DNA of 64,000 bases, taken from assembly GCA_037190225.1 (NCBI GenBank), contig JBBCJL010000005.1, forward strand, positions 62,001 to 126,000, written 5' to 3'. The position numbers were made by a program, and so were the translations under genes. Of this stretch, positions 34,344 through 42,522 are shown piece by piece. The notes under the pieces were generated by a model that made no database searches, was not told the origin of the DNA, and saw nothing but the letters and a program-made list of their open reading frames with translations. Each line of letters starts with the position of its first letter. Positions within the stretch are counted from its first letter, which is position 1. Source of the stretch: MKSF01 sp037190225 (lineage in GTDB: Bacteria > Bacteroidota > Bacteroidia > Chitinophagales > Chitinophagaceae).

Positions 34344-36194
34344 TTACCGGATAGTATATTTCAGGAATAGCTGCATCCAGGTACCGGGCAATGGGTTGGC
34401 ACCTGCCTCCGTTACGGTTACATTACCTAAATTCTGTACATTATAGCCTGCTTCCCAGGCTGAACGGGTATATACGATGCCTGCATCCAGCAGCCAGTAA
34501 TCCTTATAGGAAATGCGGGACTGATAGCTGGCGCCAGCCTGCAGCTTCAGCCTGTCCCACAGTGTTGTATGTACGCCCAGTATAAAGTGATGCCGCAAGG
34601 CATTCACTGCATACCGTGAGATAACGCTGCCCTCCTGCTCTTTCAGGTCAGGATGCAGGTAATTATATCCCAGCCTGTAGCCGGCTGCTATATGATCGTT
34701 CCATTGACGGCTCCGGGACAGGGAGATATGATAGCCCCATGTATTCAGCTGATGATAGTTTGCAGGCCGCCATACATCGTTCACATCCGCCTTCGTCCAG
34801 TCTATGAACTGGTCTATGGACCTGTAAAAGACATAGGTATTCAACTGCATCTCCGGCCATTTCGCCTGGTAGCCTATTTCGGCATTCACAGCCTGTTCAG
34901 GCTTCAGACCGGCATTGCCCTCTATGACACCACGCTGCTGGTAATAAAGGTCTGTAAAGGTAGGCAGCCGCTGACCGGAGCTGATATTGGCTATCAGCTT
35001 GGAATGGCTGTTCAGGAAATAACCGATACCCAGGTTGGGATAGAGCTGGAAGCCGTAGCTGGAATGCTGATTCGCATAGACACCCGCCTCTACGGACCAT
35101 TTTTTTGCCAGCAGGACATCATAATTGAACAGCACACCGGTATTGAAACGCTGGTGTGTGCCCAGGTTACTGCTGTGCAGCTGCTCATTCCTGAGCTCCA
35201 GGCCCAGCTTCACATTGCCGATCCTGCTTTTGTACTGCAGCGCAGAAGTAAGGTTCACAATATTCTGGAAATGCATATTGTGTCCTACTACCGGTTCTTT
35301 TATATACTTATAATCATCCGTCTTGTAGTTATAGATCACATCATTGGTCCATATAAGCTGCTTGTGAAGCGGTACCAGGTGCTTCAGTCCCAGGATCGTG
35401 TTCTGGACGGTCTCATGGCTGTTGCTGTCCCCGGGAGCAGCATAAAAGCCGTTAGCCCCGAAATCCATATACCGGTACCCGCCCATCAGGTGTAAATGAT
35501 GCTGCCCGATCCTTCCTTTGGCATCATACCAGGCATTGGGAGAATTATAGGCCGTATTAGGACGGTAGCCATTGCCGTATTTCCAGCCGGCATTGAAGTT
35601 ATGGGAGAAATTACCCGTCTTCAATCCTCCCTGCAGCACAACACCTGAGTTATAGTAGAGCTGTTCCTCCGCATTCTTTTTGAAAGAGCTGCCACCCGAT
35701 AAGGTAACATCCAGGTAATTCCGGTCCGCCTCTTTGGTGACCATATTCACCACGCCCGTAAGCGCATTGACACCGTACATGCTGGAAGCCGCGCCCTTGA
35801 TCACCTGTACCTGCTGCAGGTTCTGGATCTCAAAAGGCAGCAGCATCATATTATGGCCTGTCTGGGGGTCCGCTATCTTAAGGCCGTTGACCAGCATCAT
35901 CACCTGGTCGAAGGTGCCGCCGTCTATGGCAATATCACTTTGTACGCCTGCCGGTCCGCGCTGCCGGATGTCTATGCCGGCCACACTGCGCAGGAGCTGG
36001 TCCACTGTGGTGGCGTTGGAATATTTAAGTGCCGCTTCATCCAGCACAAGCTGCTGCTTATTCTTATACTCCTGTACACTTTTAACCAGCGGAGCGATAT
36101 TATAGCGCACGCCGTCCAGCGTATCTACCTGCTCCTGCGCCTGCACCATCATACTGCCGCAGAGGGCACCTACTGCCAATAAAGTTTTTTTCAT
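34344..36194 (-). CDS. TonB-dependent outer-membrane receptor, BtuB-like
   Basis: A 616-residue receptor: signal peptide (MKKTLLAVGALCGSMMVQAQ), plug domain (about residues 45-160, with TTVDQLLRSVAGIDIRQRG, SDIAIDGGTFDQVMMLVNG and QVQVIKGAASSMYGVNALTG) and a 22-strand-type barrel ending in LFLKYTIR. No SusC-type N-terminal carboxypeptidase-like domain. Layout and size resemble BtuB/cobalamin or metallophore receptors rather than SusC; the ligand is not determined, and I see no cobalamin riboswitch upstream. Its promoter overlaps putative operator half-sites shared with the divergent MocR-like regulator, so it is probably that regulator's target. Confidence 0.9.
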   Translation of the reverse strand: MKKTLLAVGALCGSMMVQAQEQVDTLDGVRYNIAPLVKSVQEYKNKQQLVLDEAALKYSNATTVDQLLRSVAGIDIRQRGPAGVQSDIAIDGGTFDQVMMLVNGLKIADPQTGHNMMLLPFEIQNLQQVQVIKGAASSMYGVNALTGVVNMVTKEADRNYLDVTLSGGSSFKKNAEEQLYYNSGVVLQGGLKTGNFSHNFNAGWKYGNGYRPNTAYNSPNAWYDAKGRIGQHHLHLMGGYRYMDFGANGFYAAPGDSNSHETVQNTILGLKHLVPLHKQLIWTNDVIYNYKTDDYKYIKEPVVGHNMHFQNIVNLTSALQYKSRIGNVKLGLELRNEQLHSSNLGTHQRFNTGVLFNYDVLLAKKWSVEAGVYANQHSSYGFQLYPNLGIGYFLNSHSKLIANISSGQRLPTFTDLYYQQRGVIEGNAGLKPEQAVNAEIGYQAKWPEMQLNTYVFYRSIDQFIDWTKADVNDVWRPANYHQLNTWGYHISLSRSRQWNDHIAAGYRLGYNYLHPDLKEQEGSVISRYAVNALRHHFILGVHTTLWDRLKLQAGASYQSRISYKDYWLLDAGIVYTRSAWEAGYNVQNLGNVTVTEAGANPLPGTWMQLFLKYTIR

Positions 36195-36215
36195 TGCTCA
36201 TTTATAATTTGGGAG

Positions 36216-36223
36216 CAAAAGTA
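36216..36223 (-). promoter_or_regulatory. -7 box of the TonB receptor gene
   Basis: Minus-strand TACTTTTG, 22 bases upstream of the start codon. The -33 region falls within the TGGACYA half-sites at 36233-36252. Confidence 0.65.
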
Positions 36224-36232
36224 TAGCTTTGC

Positions 36233-36277
36233 TGGACTACACGAATGGTCCAATTACAGACAAAAATGAATAGTCCA
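36233..36277. promoter_or_regulatory. Putative operator of the MocR-like regulator
   Basis: Three related half-sites: TGGACTA (36233-36239), TGGTCCA (36246-36252) and TAGTCCA (36271-36277). The first two form an inverted repeat with a 6-base gap, the third repeats the second orientation. They lie between the receptor promoter and the regulator's start, so binding could control both genes. Inference from sequence symmetry. Confidence 0.5.
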
Positions 36278-37324
36278 GACAACATACACTATTTTACGAA
36301 TATCCGGTGGAAACAGCAGGAACACAAGTACCAGACGCTGATGGAGCATATCAGGGAGGGCATCCTCAACCAGACGCTGAAGGACTGGCTGCCCTCTTCC
36401 CGGCAGCTGGCAGCGCTGTGCAGCCTGAACAGGAATACTGTTGTAAAGGCGCTGGAAGAGCTGGCATGGGAAGGCTGGCTGATCAGCTTTCCGCAAAAAG
36501 GATTAAAGGTCAATACAGCTATGGCGAAGACCCGGCAGTCCAGGCAGGTAGCTTATAATATACCTTATAAATTGAAACAGGCATCTCTGCATAATTTCCC
36601 TGTCACCGGTACCAGTATGCATGAACCGGCCTACCAGCAGGCTAAAACGAGGTTCCTGCAGCAGCATGACGGAACCACCCCGCATCAGCTATTGCAGGAA
36701 TGGATATACCATAAATGGGGCTTCCATATCGGGGTATCACATATCGGCTTTGCCGGCTCTATATTCGAATGCAACTACATCCTGAGCCGCTTGCTGCTGG
36801 AAAGCGCGGACAGCATCATAGGCAGCCCCAAAGCCAGGCAGGCACTGGCATCACACCTGCCGAACCTGGACATAACACTGCTCAGCCTTCCGGTCTGTAA
36901 CAGCCGGTTGCAGCTTGAACAGCTCAAACAGATACTGGAAACACATAATAACATTAAGTTCCTGTACCTGCACAATACCCTGGATGAGCTGGCACTGGAC
37001 CCGGCCGGTATCATCAACCTCATGGAGCTGTGCTTCAGGCATGGCGTGCTGATCATTGAAAATATAGTGATCCACGCTGATAACCTGCTGCATAAAATGA
37101 ATCTTTGTAAATTTTATGATTATAAGCATTATGTGATCACCTGCATTCATAACCAGCTTATTGCCGGCGAACAGTTCAGCTATATTCTGGCGCATCCGTC
37201 CATATTGGAGCAGGTGAGCCGTATGGAGGAGAACATGCACGCCCATACTCACCTGCCTTCTCTGGCATACCACCTGCAATTCCTGCTCCAGCCCAAACAG
37301 CTGAATAAGATGAAAAGCGGTTAA
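36245..37324 (+). CDS. GntR/MocR-like transcriptional regulator with degenerate aminotransferase domain
   Basis: A 359-residue regulator (an alternative ATG at 36266 would give 352). The N-terminal winged helix of the GntR family is clear: GILNQTLKDWLPSSRQLA then LNRNTVVKALEELAWEGWL. The remainder resembles a fold-type I aminotransferase as in MocR/PdxR proteins but is shorter, and the segment that should carry the PLP lysine reads YVITCIHNQLIAGEQFSYIL with no Lys. It may have lost PLP binding and use the domain only for dimerisation. Divergent from the TonB receptor with shared operator-like half-sites. Confidence 0.82.
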   Translation: MVQLQTKMNSPDNIHYFTNIRWKQQEHKYQTLMEHIREGILNQTLKDWLPSSRQLAALCSLNRNTVVKALEELAWEGWLISFPQKGLKVNTAMAKTRQSRQVAYNIPYKLKQASLHNFPVTGTSMHEPAYQQAKTRFLQQHDGTTPHQLLQEWIYHKWGFHIGVSHIGFAGSIFECNYILSRLLLESADSIIGSPKARQALASHLPNLDITLLSLPVCNSRLQLEQLKQILETHNNIKFLYLHNTLDELALDPAGIINLMELCFRHGVLIIENIVIHADNLLHKMNLCKFYDYKHYVITCIHNQLIAGEQFSYILAHPSILEQVSRMEENMHAHTHLPSLAYHLQFLLQPKQLNKMKSG

Positions 37325-37336
37325 GCAGATAACAAA

Positions 37337-37363
37337 CAGGGCAGACCTTTTCGGTCTGCCCTG
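37337..37363. terminator. Hairpin between the convergent regulator and T9SS array
   Basis: Stem CAGGGCAGACC / GGTCTGCCCTG without a clear T-run; probable two-way terminator. Confidence 0.55.
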
Positions 37364-37389
37364 GTCTACTCCCATATCGTAGCGGATAA

Positions 37390-38229
37390 TTATCTGGCTA
37401 CGGTAAATTTACTTACACCACGACGGTCGGTTGTGGCGATCTCCAGCTGGTACATACCTGCATTCAGGGAAGATACATCCACCTGCACGGTCTGGATACC
37501 GGTACCTTTAACCTCCTGTGTCAATAAGGTACGGCCGGCCAGGTCATATACCCGAACCGTAGCGCTTTCATTGCCTTTGAATTCAAATTCAAAGTTGGTT
37601 AATCCCTCGGTGGCAGGGTTAGGATATACATTCAACGCCGCAGTATTGGCATTGATCTCCCTGACACTGATATAGCAATCAAATTCTACTACAACAGCAC
37701 TTAAATTGTTAGTATCCACTGGATCTTCATAATTAGGCGCTTCCTGCCAGACATTATTGGCGTCCCCGTTACCGAAGCCAATGGTCCGGACATAAATGAT
37801 GTAATGACCGGAAATGGGTTCATTCCTGAAAGTAGTAAACGGATCACCCGAGGTGTAAGGTACTTTCCACACATTAAACAGGTCTTTTACTTTACGCGTC
37901 CTTGTCTGCCGGGAAACCTCCTGGTTCACTGCCAGTGCAAACTTTCCTATCGGGTTAAAGCTTACCATATCCTGGCCCCCGGAAGTGTACGTACTGTCCA
38001 TAGAGCATTGGATACCGATCAGGATAGTGGAATCAACACCGGTCAGGTCAAAAGGATCAGGACCATTGTTTTTCAGTGTATAGCTGATGGTCAGATCATC
38101 ATTACACTTCAATACAGCATTAGGTTGAGGACTTGTGATGGTGACAGACAGATCTGAAGTAGTCAGCTGAGCATTTGCAGCAAATGTCCCGAAGGATAAT
38201 AAAGCAAAACTTGTAAGGATTTTTTTCAT
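37390..38229 (-). CDS. T9SS type A sorting-domain protein, array member 5
   Basis: A 279-residue exported protein (start MKKILTSFALLSFG at 38229; an upstream ATG at 38235 adds two residues). Signal peptide with cleavage after ANA; N-terminal beta-rich domain with the array-specific VTITSPQPNA, LKNNGPDPFDLTGVDSTI and SFNPIGKFALAVNQE; linker with one conserved Cys (EFDCYISVREINAN); C-terminal T9SS sorting domain from NVYPNPATEG to GVSKFTVAR. Most diverged of the five together with member 4. Secreted or surface-anchored; molecular role unknown. Expression likely from the bipartite CGTCTT promoter at 38274-38301. Confidence 0.88.
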   Translation of the reverse strand: MKKILTSFALLSFGTFAANAQLTTSDLSVTITSPQPNAVLKCNDDLTISYTLKNNGPDPFDLTGVDSTILIGIQCSMDSTYTSGGQDMVSFNPIGKFALAVNQEVSRQTRTRKVKDLFNVWKVPYTSGDPFTTFRNEPISGHYIIYVRTIGFGNGDANNVWQEAPNYEDPVDTNNLSAVVVEFDCYISVREINANTAALNVYPNPATEGLTNFEFEFKGNESATVRVYDLAGRTLLTQEVKGTGIQTVQVDVSSLNAGMYQLEIATTDRRGVSKFTVAR

Positions 38230-38273
38230 ATACATTTAGTTTTAAGTGTTAAAAAACATTCTATTAATATAAA

Positions 38274-38301
38274 GACGAAATGCGCCGGATAATCCTTGGG
38301 T
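38274..38301 (-). promoter_or_regulatory. ECF-like promoter element of array member 5
   Basis: Minus strand: ACCCAAGGATT, 13 bases, CGTCTT, with CGTC at 38274-38277. Identical halves and spacing occur upstream of members 3 and 4. Confidence 0.6.
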
Positions 38302-38377
38302 GTATATTATTTATTTCTTAAAAAAATTACCCCGGCTTTTAACCCTGTACACGGAGCAGGATCAATACTATGATATT

Positions 38378-39205
38378 TTATCTGGTAACCGTGAATTTGC
38401 TTACACCGCGGCGGTCTGCTGTAGCGATCTCCAGCTGGTACATACCTGCATTCAGGGAAGCTACATCTACCTGTACGGTCTGAGCACCGCTACCTTTAAC
38501 TTCCTGAGTCAGTACAGTACGACCTGTTACATCGTATACACGGACGGTAGCGGCCTCATTGCCTTCGAATTCAAACTCGAAGCTGGCTACACCACTGCCA
38601 GCCGGGTTAGGATACACATTCAATGCTGAAGTATTCGCATTGATCTCTTTCACGTTAATACCACAATCAAATGATACCACTACATAGCCGATATCATTCG
38701 TATCCACCTCATCATTATAATTATCAGCCATCTGCCCGGTCACGCTGTCAATAAAACCCAGCGTTTCAATATAAAGCACAAACCGGCCGGAACGTACGTT
38801 TTCCCTGTAAATTTCAGGTGGCGTACCGGGCTCGATAGGATATTTCCATACTCTGAAAATATCTTTTACCTTACGGGTAACGGTCTGGCCTGTCATTTCC
38901 TCGTCAACGCCCAATGCAAATTTACCGACAGGATCAAAGCTTATCATGTCCTGGCCTCCTAAATTGAACGTACTGTCCATAGTGCCCTGGATGCCTACTA
39001 GGATAGTAGAGTCTACGCCTGTAAAATCAACAGGGTCAGGACCATTGTTTTTCAGCGCATAGGTGATGGTCAGATCATCGTAACAGGTTATGATGGTCTC
39101 AGGCTGCGGACTGGTGATCCGGATAGACAGATCCGCACTGACCTGTGCGACGGCTCCCATTGCCGGGAGAGATAATAATGCAATGCTTGTGAATAATTTT
39201 TTCAT
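38378..39205 (-). CDS. T9SS type A sorting-domain protein, array member 4
   Basis: A 275-residue exported protein with signal peptide MKKLFTSIALLSLPAMGAVA, the shared N-terminal domain (LSIRITSPQPETIITCYDDL, LKNNGPDPVDFTGVDSTI, SFDPVGKFALGVDEE) and a T9SS type A sorting domain (NVYPNPAGSG to GVSKFTVTR). The segment PIEPGTPPEIYRENVRSG and the following GFIDSVTGQMADNYNDEVD differ from the other members, so this copy has diverged in the middle. Its nucleotide sequence over the sorting domain stays close to its neighbours. Function unknown. Confidence 0.88.
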   Translation of the reverse strand: MKKLFTSIALLSLPAMGAVAQVSADLSIRITSPQPETIITCYDDLTITYALKNNGPDPVDFTGVDSTILVGIQGTMDSTFNLGGQDMISFDPVGKFALGVDEEMTGQTVTRKVKDIFRVWKYPIEPGTPPEIYRENVRSGRFVLYIETLGFIDSVTGQMADNYNDEVDTNDIGYVVVSFDCGINVKEINANTSALNVYPNPAGSGVASFEFEFEGNEAATVRVYDVTGRTVLTQEVKGSGAQTVQVDVASLNAGMYQLEIATADRRGVSKFTVTR

Positions 39206-39249
39206 ATGCGTCTTGGTTTTCTAAGTGAATAAAAATAGTACAAAAAGAA

Positions 39250-39277
39250 GACGAAATGTGCACGGCAATCCTTGGGT
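39250..39277 (-). promoter_or_regulatory. ECF-like promoter element of array member 4
   Basis: Minus strand ACCCAAGGATT-N13-CGTCTT, 45-72 bases upstream of the start at 39205. Confidence 0.6.
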
Positions 39278-39320
39278 AAGCAACAGAAGATTTCTTAAAA
39301 AGAGGTTATCATTTAATGCA

Positions 39321-39350
39321 AAAAAGCAGACCGGTGATGGTCTGCTTTTT
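39321..39350 (-). terminator. Terminator of array member 3
   Basis: Perfect 12-bp stem AAAAAGCAGACC / GGTCTGCTTTTT. Confidence 0.85.
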
Positions 39351-39386
39351 CGGTTCTTCTTACCGCCGATACCGGCAGGGTTATAA

Positions 39387-40220
39387 TTATCTGGAAACAG
39401 TAAATTTGCTTACACCACGGCGGTCTGCTGTAGCGATCTCCATATTGTACATACCTGCATTCAGGGAAGATACATCTACCTGTACCGTCTGCACACCGGT
39501 ACCTTTAACTTCCCGGGTCAGTACCGTACGACCGGTTACATCGTACACACGAACGGTAGCGGTCTCGTTACCTTTAAATTCAAACTCGAAGCTGGTAACA
39601 CCGCTCATAGCAGGGTTAGGATAAACGTTCAGCGCAGCAGTGTTGGCATTGATCTCTTTTACGCCTTGCGCACATTCAAACTCAACCAGAACGTATTGGA
39701 TATCATTGGAATCAACGGGATCATCATAGTTAGGAGCTTCCTGCCAGAAATCATTAGCATCGCCATTACCGAAACCTATGGTCTGAACAAAAATGAGGAA
39801 CTGTCCGGAACGTACATTATCCCTGAAGGCTTCATATTCATTAGACTGAACAGGATATTCCAGCACACGGAAGATATCCCTTACTTTACGGGTAATGGTC
39901 TGGTTGGTAGTTTCCTGGTCCACAGCCAATGCGAACTGCCCAATAGGATTAAAGCTCACCATACCCTGGCTTCCTGACATAAAGGTACTATCCATAGTAC
40001 CCTGGATACCTACCAGGATAGTAGAGTCAACCCCAGTCAGGTCGATCGGGTCAGGGCCGTTGTTCTTAAGCGCGTAGTGTATCGTCAGATCATCATCACA
40101 GCTGAATTTAGTATTTGGCTGGGGACTGGTGATACGGATCGACAGGTCGGCTGTGATCTGCGCGTTGACAGCAAAGCTGCCCAGGGATAATAAAGCGATA
40201 CTTGTAAGGATTCTTTTCAT
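39387..40220 (-). CDS. T9SS type A sorting-domain protein, array member 3
   Basis: A 277-residue exported protein: signal peptide MKRILTSIALLSLGSFAVNA, N-terminal domain with RITSPQPNTKFSCDDDL, LKNNGPDPIDLTGVDSTI and SFNPIGQFALAVDQE, then NVRSGQFLIFVQTIGFGNG, a conserved EFECAQGVKEINANTAALN linker and the sorting domain ending GVSKFTVSR. Very close to members 1 and 2 along the full length, so duplication is recent or gene conversion maintains identity. Role unknown; predicted to be exported by T9SS. It carries the CGTCTT-type promoter at 40260-40287. Confidence 0.9.
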   Translation of the reverse strand: MKRILTSIALLSLGSFAVNAQITADLSIRITSPQPNTKFSCDDDLTIHYALKNNGPDPIDLTGVDSTILVGIQGTMDSTFMSGSQGMVSFNPIGQFALAVDQETTNQTITRKVRDIFRVLEYPVQSNEYEAFRDNVRSGQFLIFVQTIGFGNGDANDFWQEAPNYDDPVDSNDIQYVLVEFECAQGVKEINANTAALNVYPNPAMSGVTSFEFEFKGNETATVRVYDVTGRTVLTREVKGTGVQTVQVDVSSLNAGMYNMEIATADRRGVSKFTVSR

Positions 40221-40259
40221 ATGTATGATTTAATGTTAAAAAATATCTGTTATTTATAA

Positions 40260-40287
40260 GACGCAATAAGCAGGATAATCCTTGGGT
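40260..40287 (-). promoter_or_regulatory. ECF-like promoter element of array member 3
   Basis: Minus strand ACCCAAGGATT-N13-CGTCTT, 40-67 bases upstream of the start at 40220. Confidence 0.6.
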
Positions 40288-40378
40288 GCACAGGTCACTT
40301 TTTTTAAAAAAATTACCCGGTCTCTCCCGCGGCCCTTGCTGGTCTGTCCTGTAAGGCAATGGATAAAAATAAGTATAA

Positions 40379-40407
40379 TAAGGCAGACCGGTTAACGGTC
40401 TGCCTTA
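40379..40407 (-). terminator. Terminator of array member 2
   Basis: Perfect 12-bp stem TAAGGCAGACCG / CGGTCTGCCTTA; T-rich sequence follows on the minus strand. Confidence 0.7.
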
Positions 40408-40453
40408 TATACATCCCGCCATAAGGACGGGAGCAATGTTTAATATGATAGCC

Positions 40454-41287
40454 TTACTTGGAAACAGTAAATTTGCTTACACCACGGCGGTCTGCTGTAG
40501 CGATCTCCATATTGTACATACCTGCATTCAGGGAAGATACATCTACCTGCACAGTCTGAACACCGGTGCCTTTAACTTCCTGGGTCAGCACGGTACGACC
40601 TGTTACATCGTACACACGAACAGTAGCGGTTTCATTACCTTTGAATTCAAATTCAAAATTAGTTACGCCACTGAGAGCTGGGTTCGGATAAACGTTCAGC
40701 GCAGAAGTATTGGCATTGATCTCTTTTACGCCTTGCGCACATTCAAACTCAACCAGAACATAGTGGATATCATTGGAATCAACGGGATCATCATAGTTCG
40801 GAGCTTCCTGCCAGTAGTTGTTAGCATCCCCGTTACCGAAACCTATGGTCTCAACAAAGATCAGGAACTGGCCGGAACGAACGTTATCCCGGAAATTTTC
40901 ATATTGGTTGGACTGAACAGGATATTCCAGTACACGGAACAGGTCTCTTACCTTACGGGTGATGGTCTGATTGTTAGCTTCCTGATCTACTGCCAGGGCA
41001 AACTGTCCGATAGGGTAAAAGCTTACCATATCCTGGCTTCCGTCGTTGTAAGTACTGTCCATAGAACCCTGGATACCTACCATGATAGCAGAGTCAACAC
41101 CTGTCAGGTCGATCGGGTCAGGGCCATTGTTCTTAAGCGCGTATTGTATCGTCAGATCATCATCGCAGCTGAATTTAGTATTTGGCTGAGGGCTGGTGAT
41201 ACGGATCGACAGGTCGGCTGTAACTTGTGCGTTGACAGCAAAACCGCCCAGGGATAATAAGGCGATGCTGGTAAGAATTTTTTTCAT
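40454..41287 (-). CDS. T9SS type A sorting-domain protein, array member 2
   Basis: A 277-residue exported protein nearly identical in layout to members 1 and 3: signal peptide MKKILTSIALLSLGGFAVNA, RITSPQPNTKFSCDDDL, LTGVDSAIMVGIQGSMDST, SFYPIGQFALAVDQE, linker EFECAQGVKEINANTSALN and sorting domain NVYPNPALSG to GVSKFTVSK. Upstream it lacks the CGTCTT-type element; a weaker TTGG-N19-TATTTTTA arrangement is present instead. Function unknown. Confidence 0.9.
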   Translation of the reverse strand: MKKILTSIALLSLGGFAVNAQVTADLSIRITSPQPNTKFSCDDDLTIQYALKNNGPDPIDLTGVDSAIMVGIQGSMDSTYNDGSQDMVSFYPIGQFALAVDQEANNQTITRKVRDLFRVLEYPVQSNQYENFRDNVRSGQFLIFVETIGFGNGDANNYWQEAPNYDDPVDSNDIHYVLVEFECAQGVKEINANTSALNVYPNPALSGVTNFEFEFKGNETATVRVYDVTGRTVLTQEVKGTGVQTVQVDVSSLNAGMYNMEIATADRRGVSKFTVSK

Positions 41288-41463
41288 AAAATCTACTCGT
41301 TTAAGGGTTAAAAATAAGAATGTATACGTTTTCAGTTTATACGGTTAAAAATAGACCTTAAAATTCAATCCACCAACTAAATTCTGTTTCGGAAATCCTA
41401 AAATTAACCGAATACTTCTGTAAAGCAGTAATCTTAAAGTTAATAACGGATCCGGTCATCAAT

Positions 41464-41520
41464 ATCTTGTAAAAAAGCACAGGGCCGCTATGATAGCGGC
41501 CCTGTGCTTTTTTACAAGAT
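41464..41520. terminator. Perfect 27-bp inverted repeat (bidirectional terminator)
   Basis: Arms 41464-41490 and 41494-41520 are perfect reverse complements around a 3-base loop, GC-rich in the centre (GCACAGGGCCGCTA) with A/T tracts outside, so it can terminate in both directions. It lies 26 bases after the stop of member 1 and upstream of member 2. Confidence 0.85.
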
Positions 41521-41545
41521 AATTATAATAACTATCTCAGTTCAA

Positions 41546-42379
41546 TTATTTAGCAACAGTGAATTTGCTTACACCACGGCGATCTGCAGTAGCGATCTCC
41601 ATATTGTACATACCTGCATTCAGGGAAGATACATCTACCTGTACAGTCTGAACACCGGTACCTTTAACTTCCTGGGTCAGTACGGTACGACCGGTTACAT
41701 CGTACACACGAACTGTAGCAGTTTCGTTACCTTTGAATTCAAACTCAAAGTTAGTAACACCGCTCATAGCAGGATTAGGATAAACATTCAGCGCAGAAGT
41801 GTTAGCGTTGATCTCTTTTACACCCTGAGCACAATCGAACTCAACTAAAACGTATTTGATGTCATTGCTATCAGCAGGATCGTCATAGTTTGGAGCAGAT
41901 TGCCACATGTTGTTGGCATCACCGTTACCGAAACCTATAGTCTGAACGAAAACCAGGAACTGGCCGGAACGAACATTATCCCTGAAAACTTCATATTCAT
42001 TGGACTGAACAGGATATTCCAGTACACGGAACAGGTCTCTTACTTTACGGGTACGCGTTTGGTTAGTAAGCTCCTGGTCAACTGCCAGAGTGAACTTTCC
42101 GATAGGGCTGAAACGTACCATTGGAGTTCCGCCATTATCATAAGTGCTGTCCATAGTACCCTGGATACCTACCAGGATAGTAGAATCCACACCAGTCAGG
42201 TCGATCGGATCAGGACCGTTGTTTTTAAGAGCGTATTGAATGGTCAGGTCATCATCACATTTTAATTTAGTGTTAGCCTGAGGACTTGTGATCCTGATGG
42301 ATAAATCCGCAGTAACCTGAGCATTTGCGGCAAAAGCTCCTATAGATAAAAGAGCAATGCTAGTAAGAATTTTTTTCAT
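41546..42379 (-). CDS. T9SS type A sorting-domain protein, array member 1
   Basis: A 277-residue exported protein and the first gene of the array: signal peptide MKKILTSIALLSIGAFAANA, RITSPQANTKLKCDDDL, LTGVDSTILVGIQGTMDST, RFSPIGKFTLAVDQE, a linker DCAQGVKEINANTSALN and the T9SS sorting domain NVYPNPAMSG to GVSKFTVAK. Codon choice appears more AT-ending than in members 2-5. It has a housekeeping-type promoter (42442-42472), unlike members 3-5, so it may be the constitutively or strongly expressed copy. Function unknown. Confidence 0.9.
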   Translation of the reverse strand: MKKILTSIALLSIGAFAANAQVTADLSIRITSPQANTKLKCDDDLTIQYALKNNGPDPIDLTGVDSTILVGIQGTMDSTYDNGGTPMVRFSPIGKFTLAVDQELTNQTRTRKVRDLFRVLEYPVQSNEYEVFRDNVRSGQFLVFVQTIGFGNGDANNMWQSAPNYDDPADSNDIKYVLVEFDCAQGVKEINANTSALNVYPNPAMSGVTNFEFEFKGNETATVRVYDVTGRTVLTQEVKGTGVQTVQVDVSSLNAGMYNMEIATADRRGVSKFTVAK

Positions 42380-42441
42380 AAAAATCTAATTTTTTGTAGT
42401 GTTTTAAAATTTTAAGTGTTAATAGTTCGAAATACTTAATA

Positions 42442-42472
42442 CAAAAATAATATTTTTTTCAACAAAACCAAA
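42442..42472 (-). promoter_or_regulatory. Housekeeping-type promoter of array member 1
   Basis: Minus strand TTTGG (42468-42472), 18-base spacer, TATTTTTG (42442-42449), about 65 bases upstream of the start. Confidence 0.6.
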
Positions 42473-42522
42473 TAATATTTTTTTTACTAAAAAAAATAAA
42501 AAAACGGGCTCAGGTCCTTTTC

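Noticed and set aside
36195..36244. Cobalamin riboswitch expected before a BtuB-like receptor
   Set aside because: Only about 50 bases separate the receptor start from the divergent regulator; no B12-box or aptamer sequence is present.
37390..42379. Repeat-rich region that could be mistaken for a CRISPR array
   Set aside because: The repetition is at about 1-kb gene scale and encodes paralogous proteins; no short regularly spaced repeats or cas genes exist in the window.
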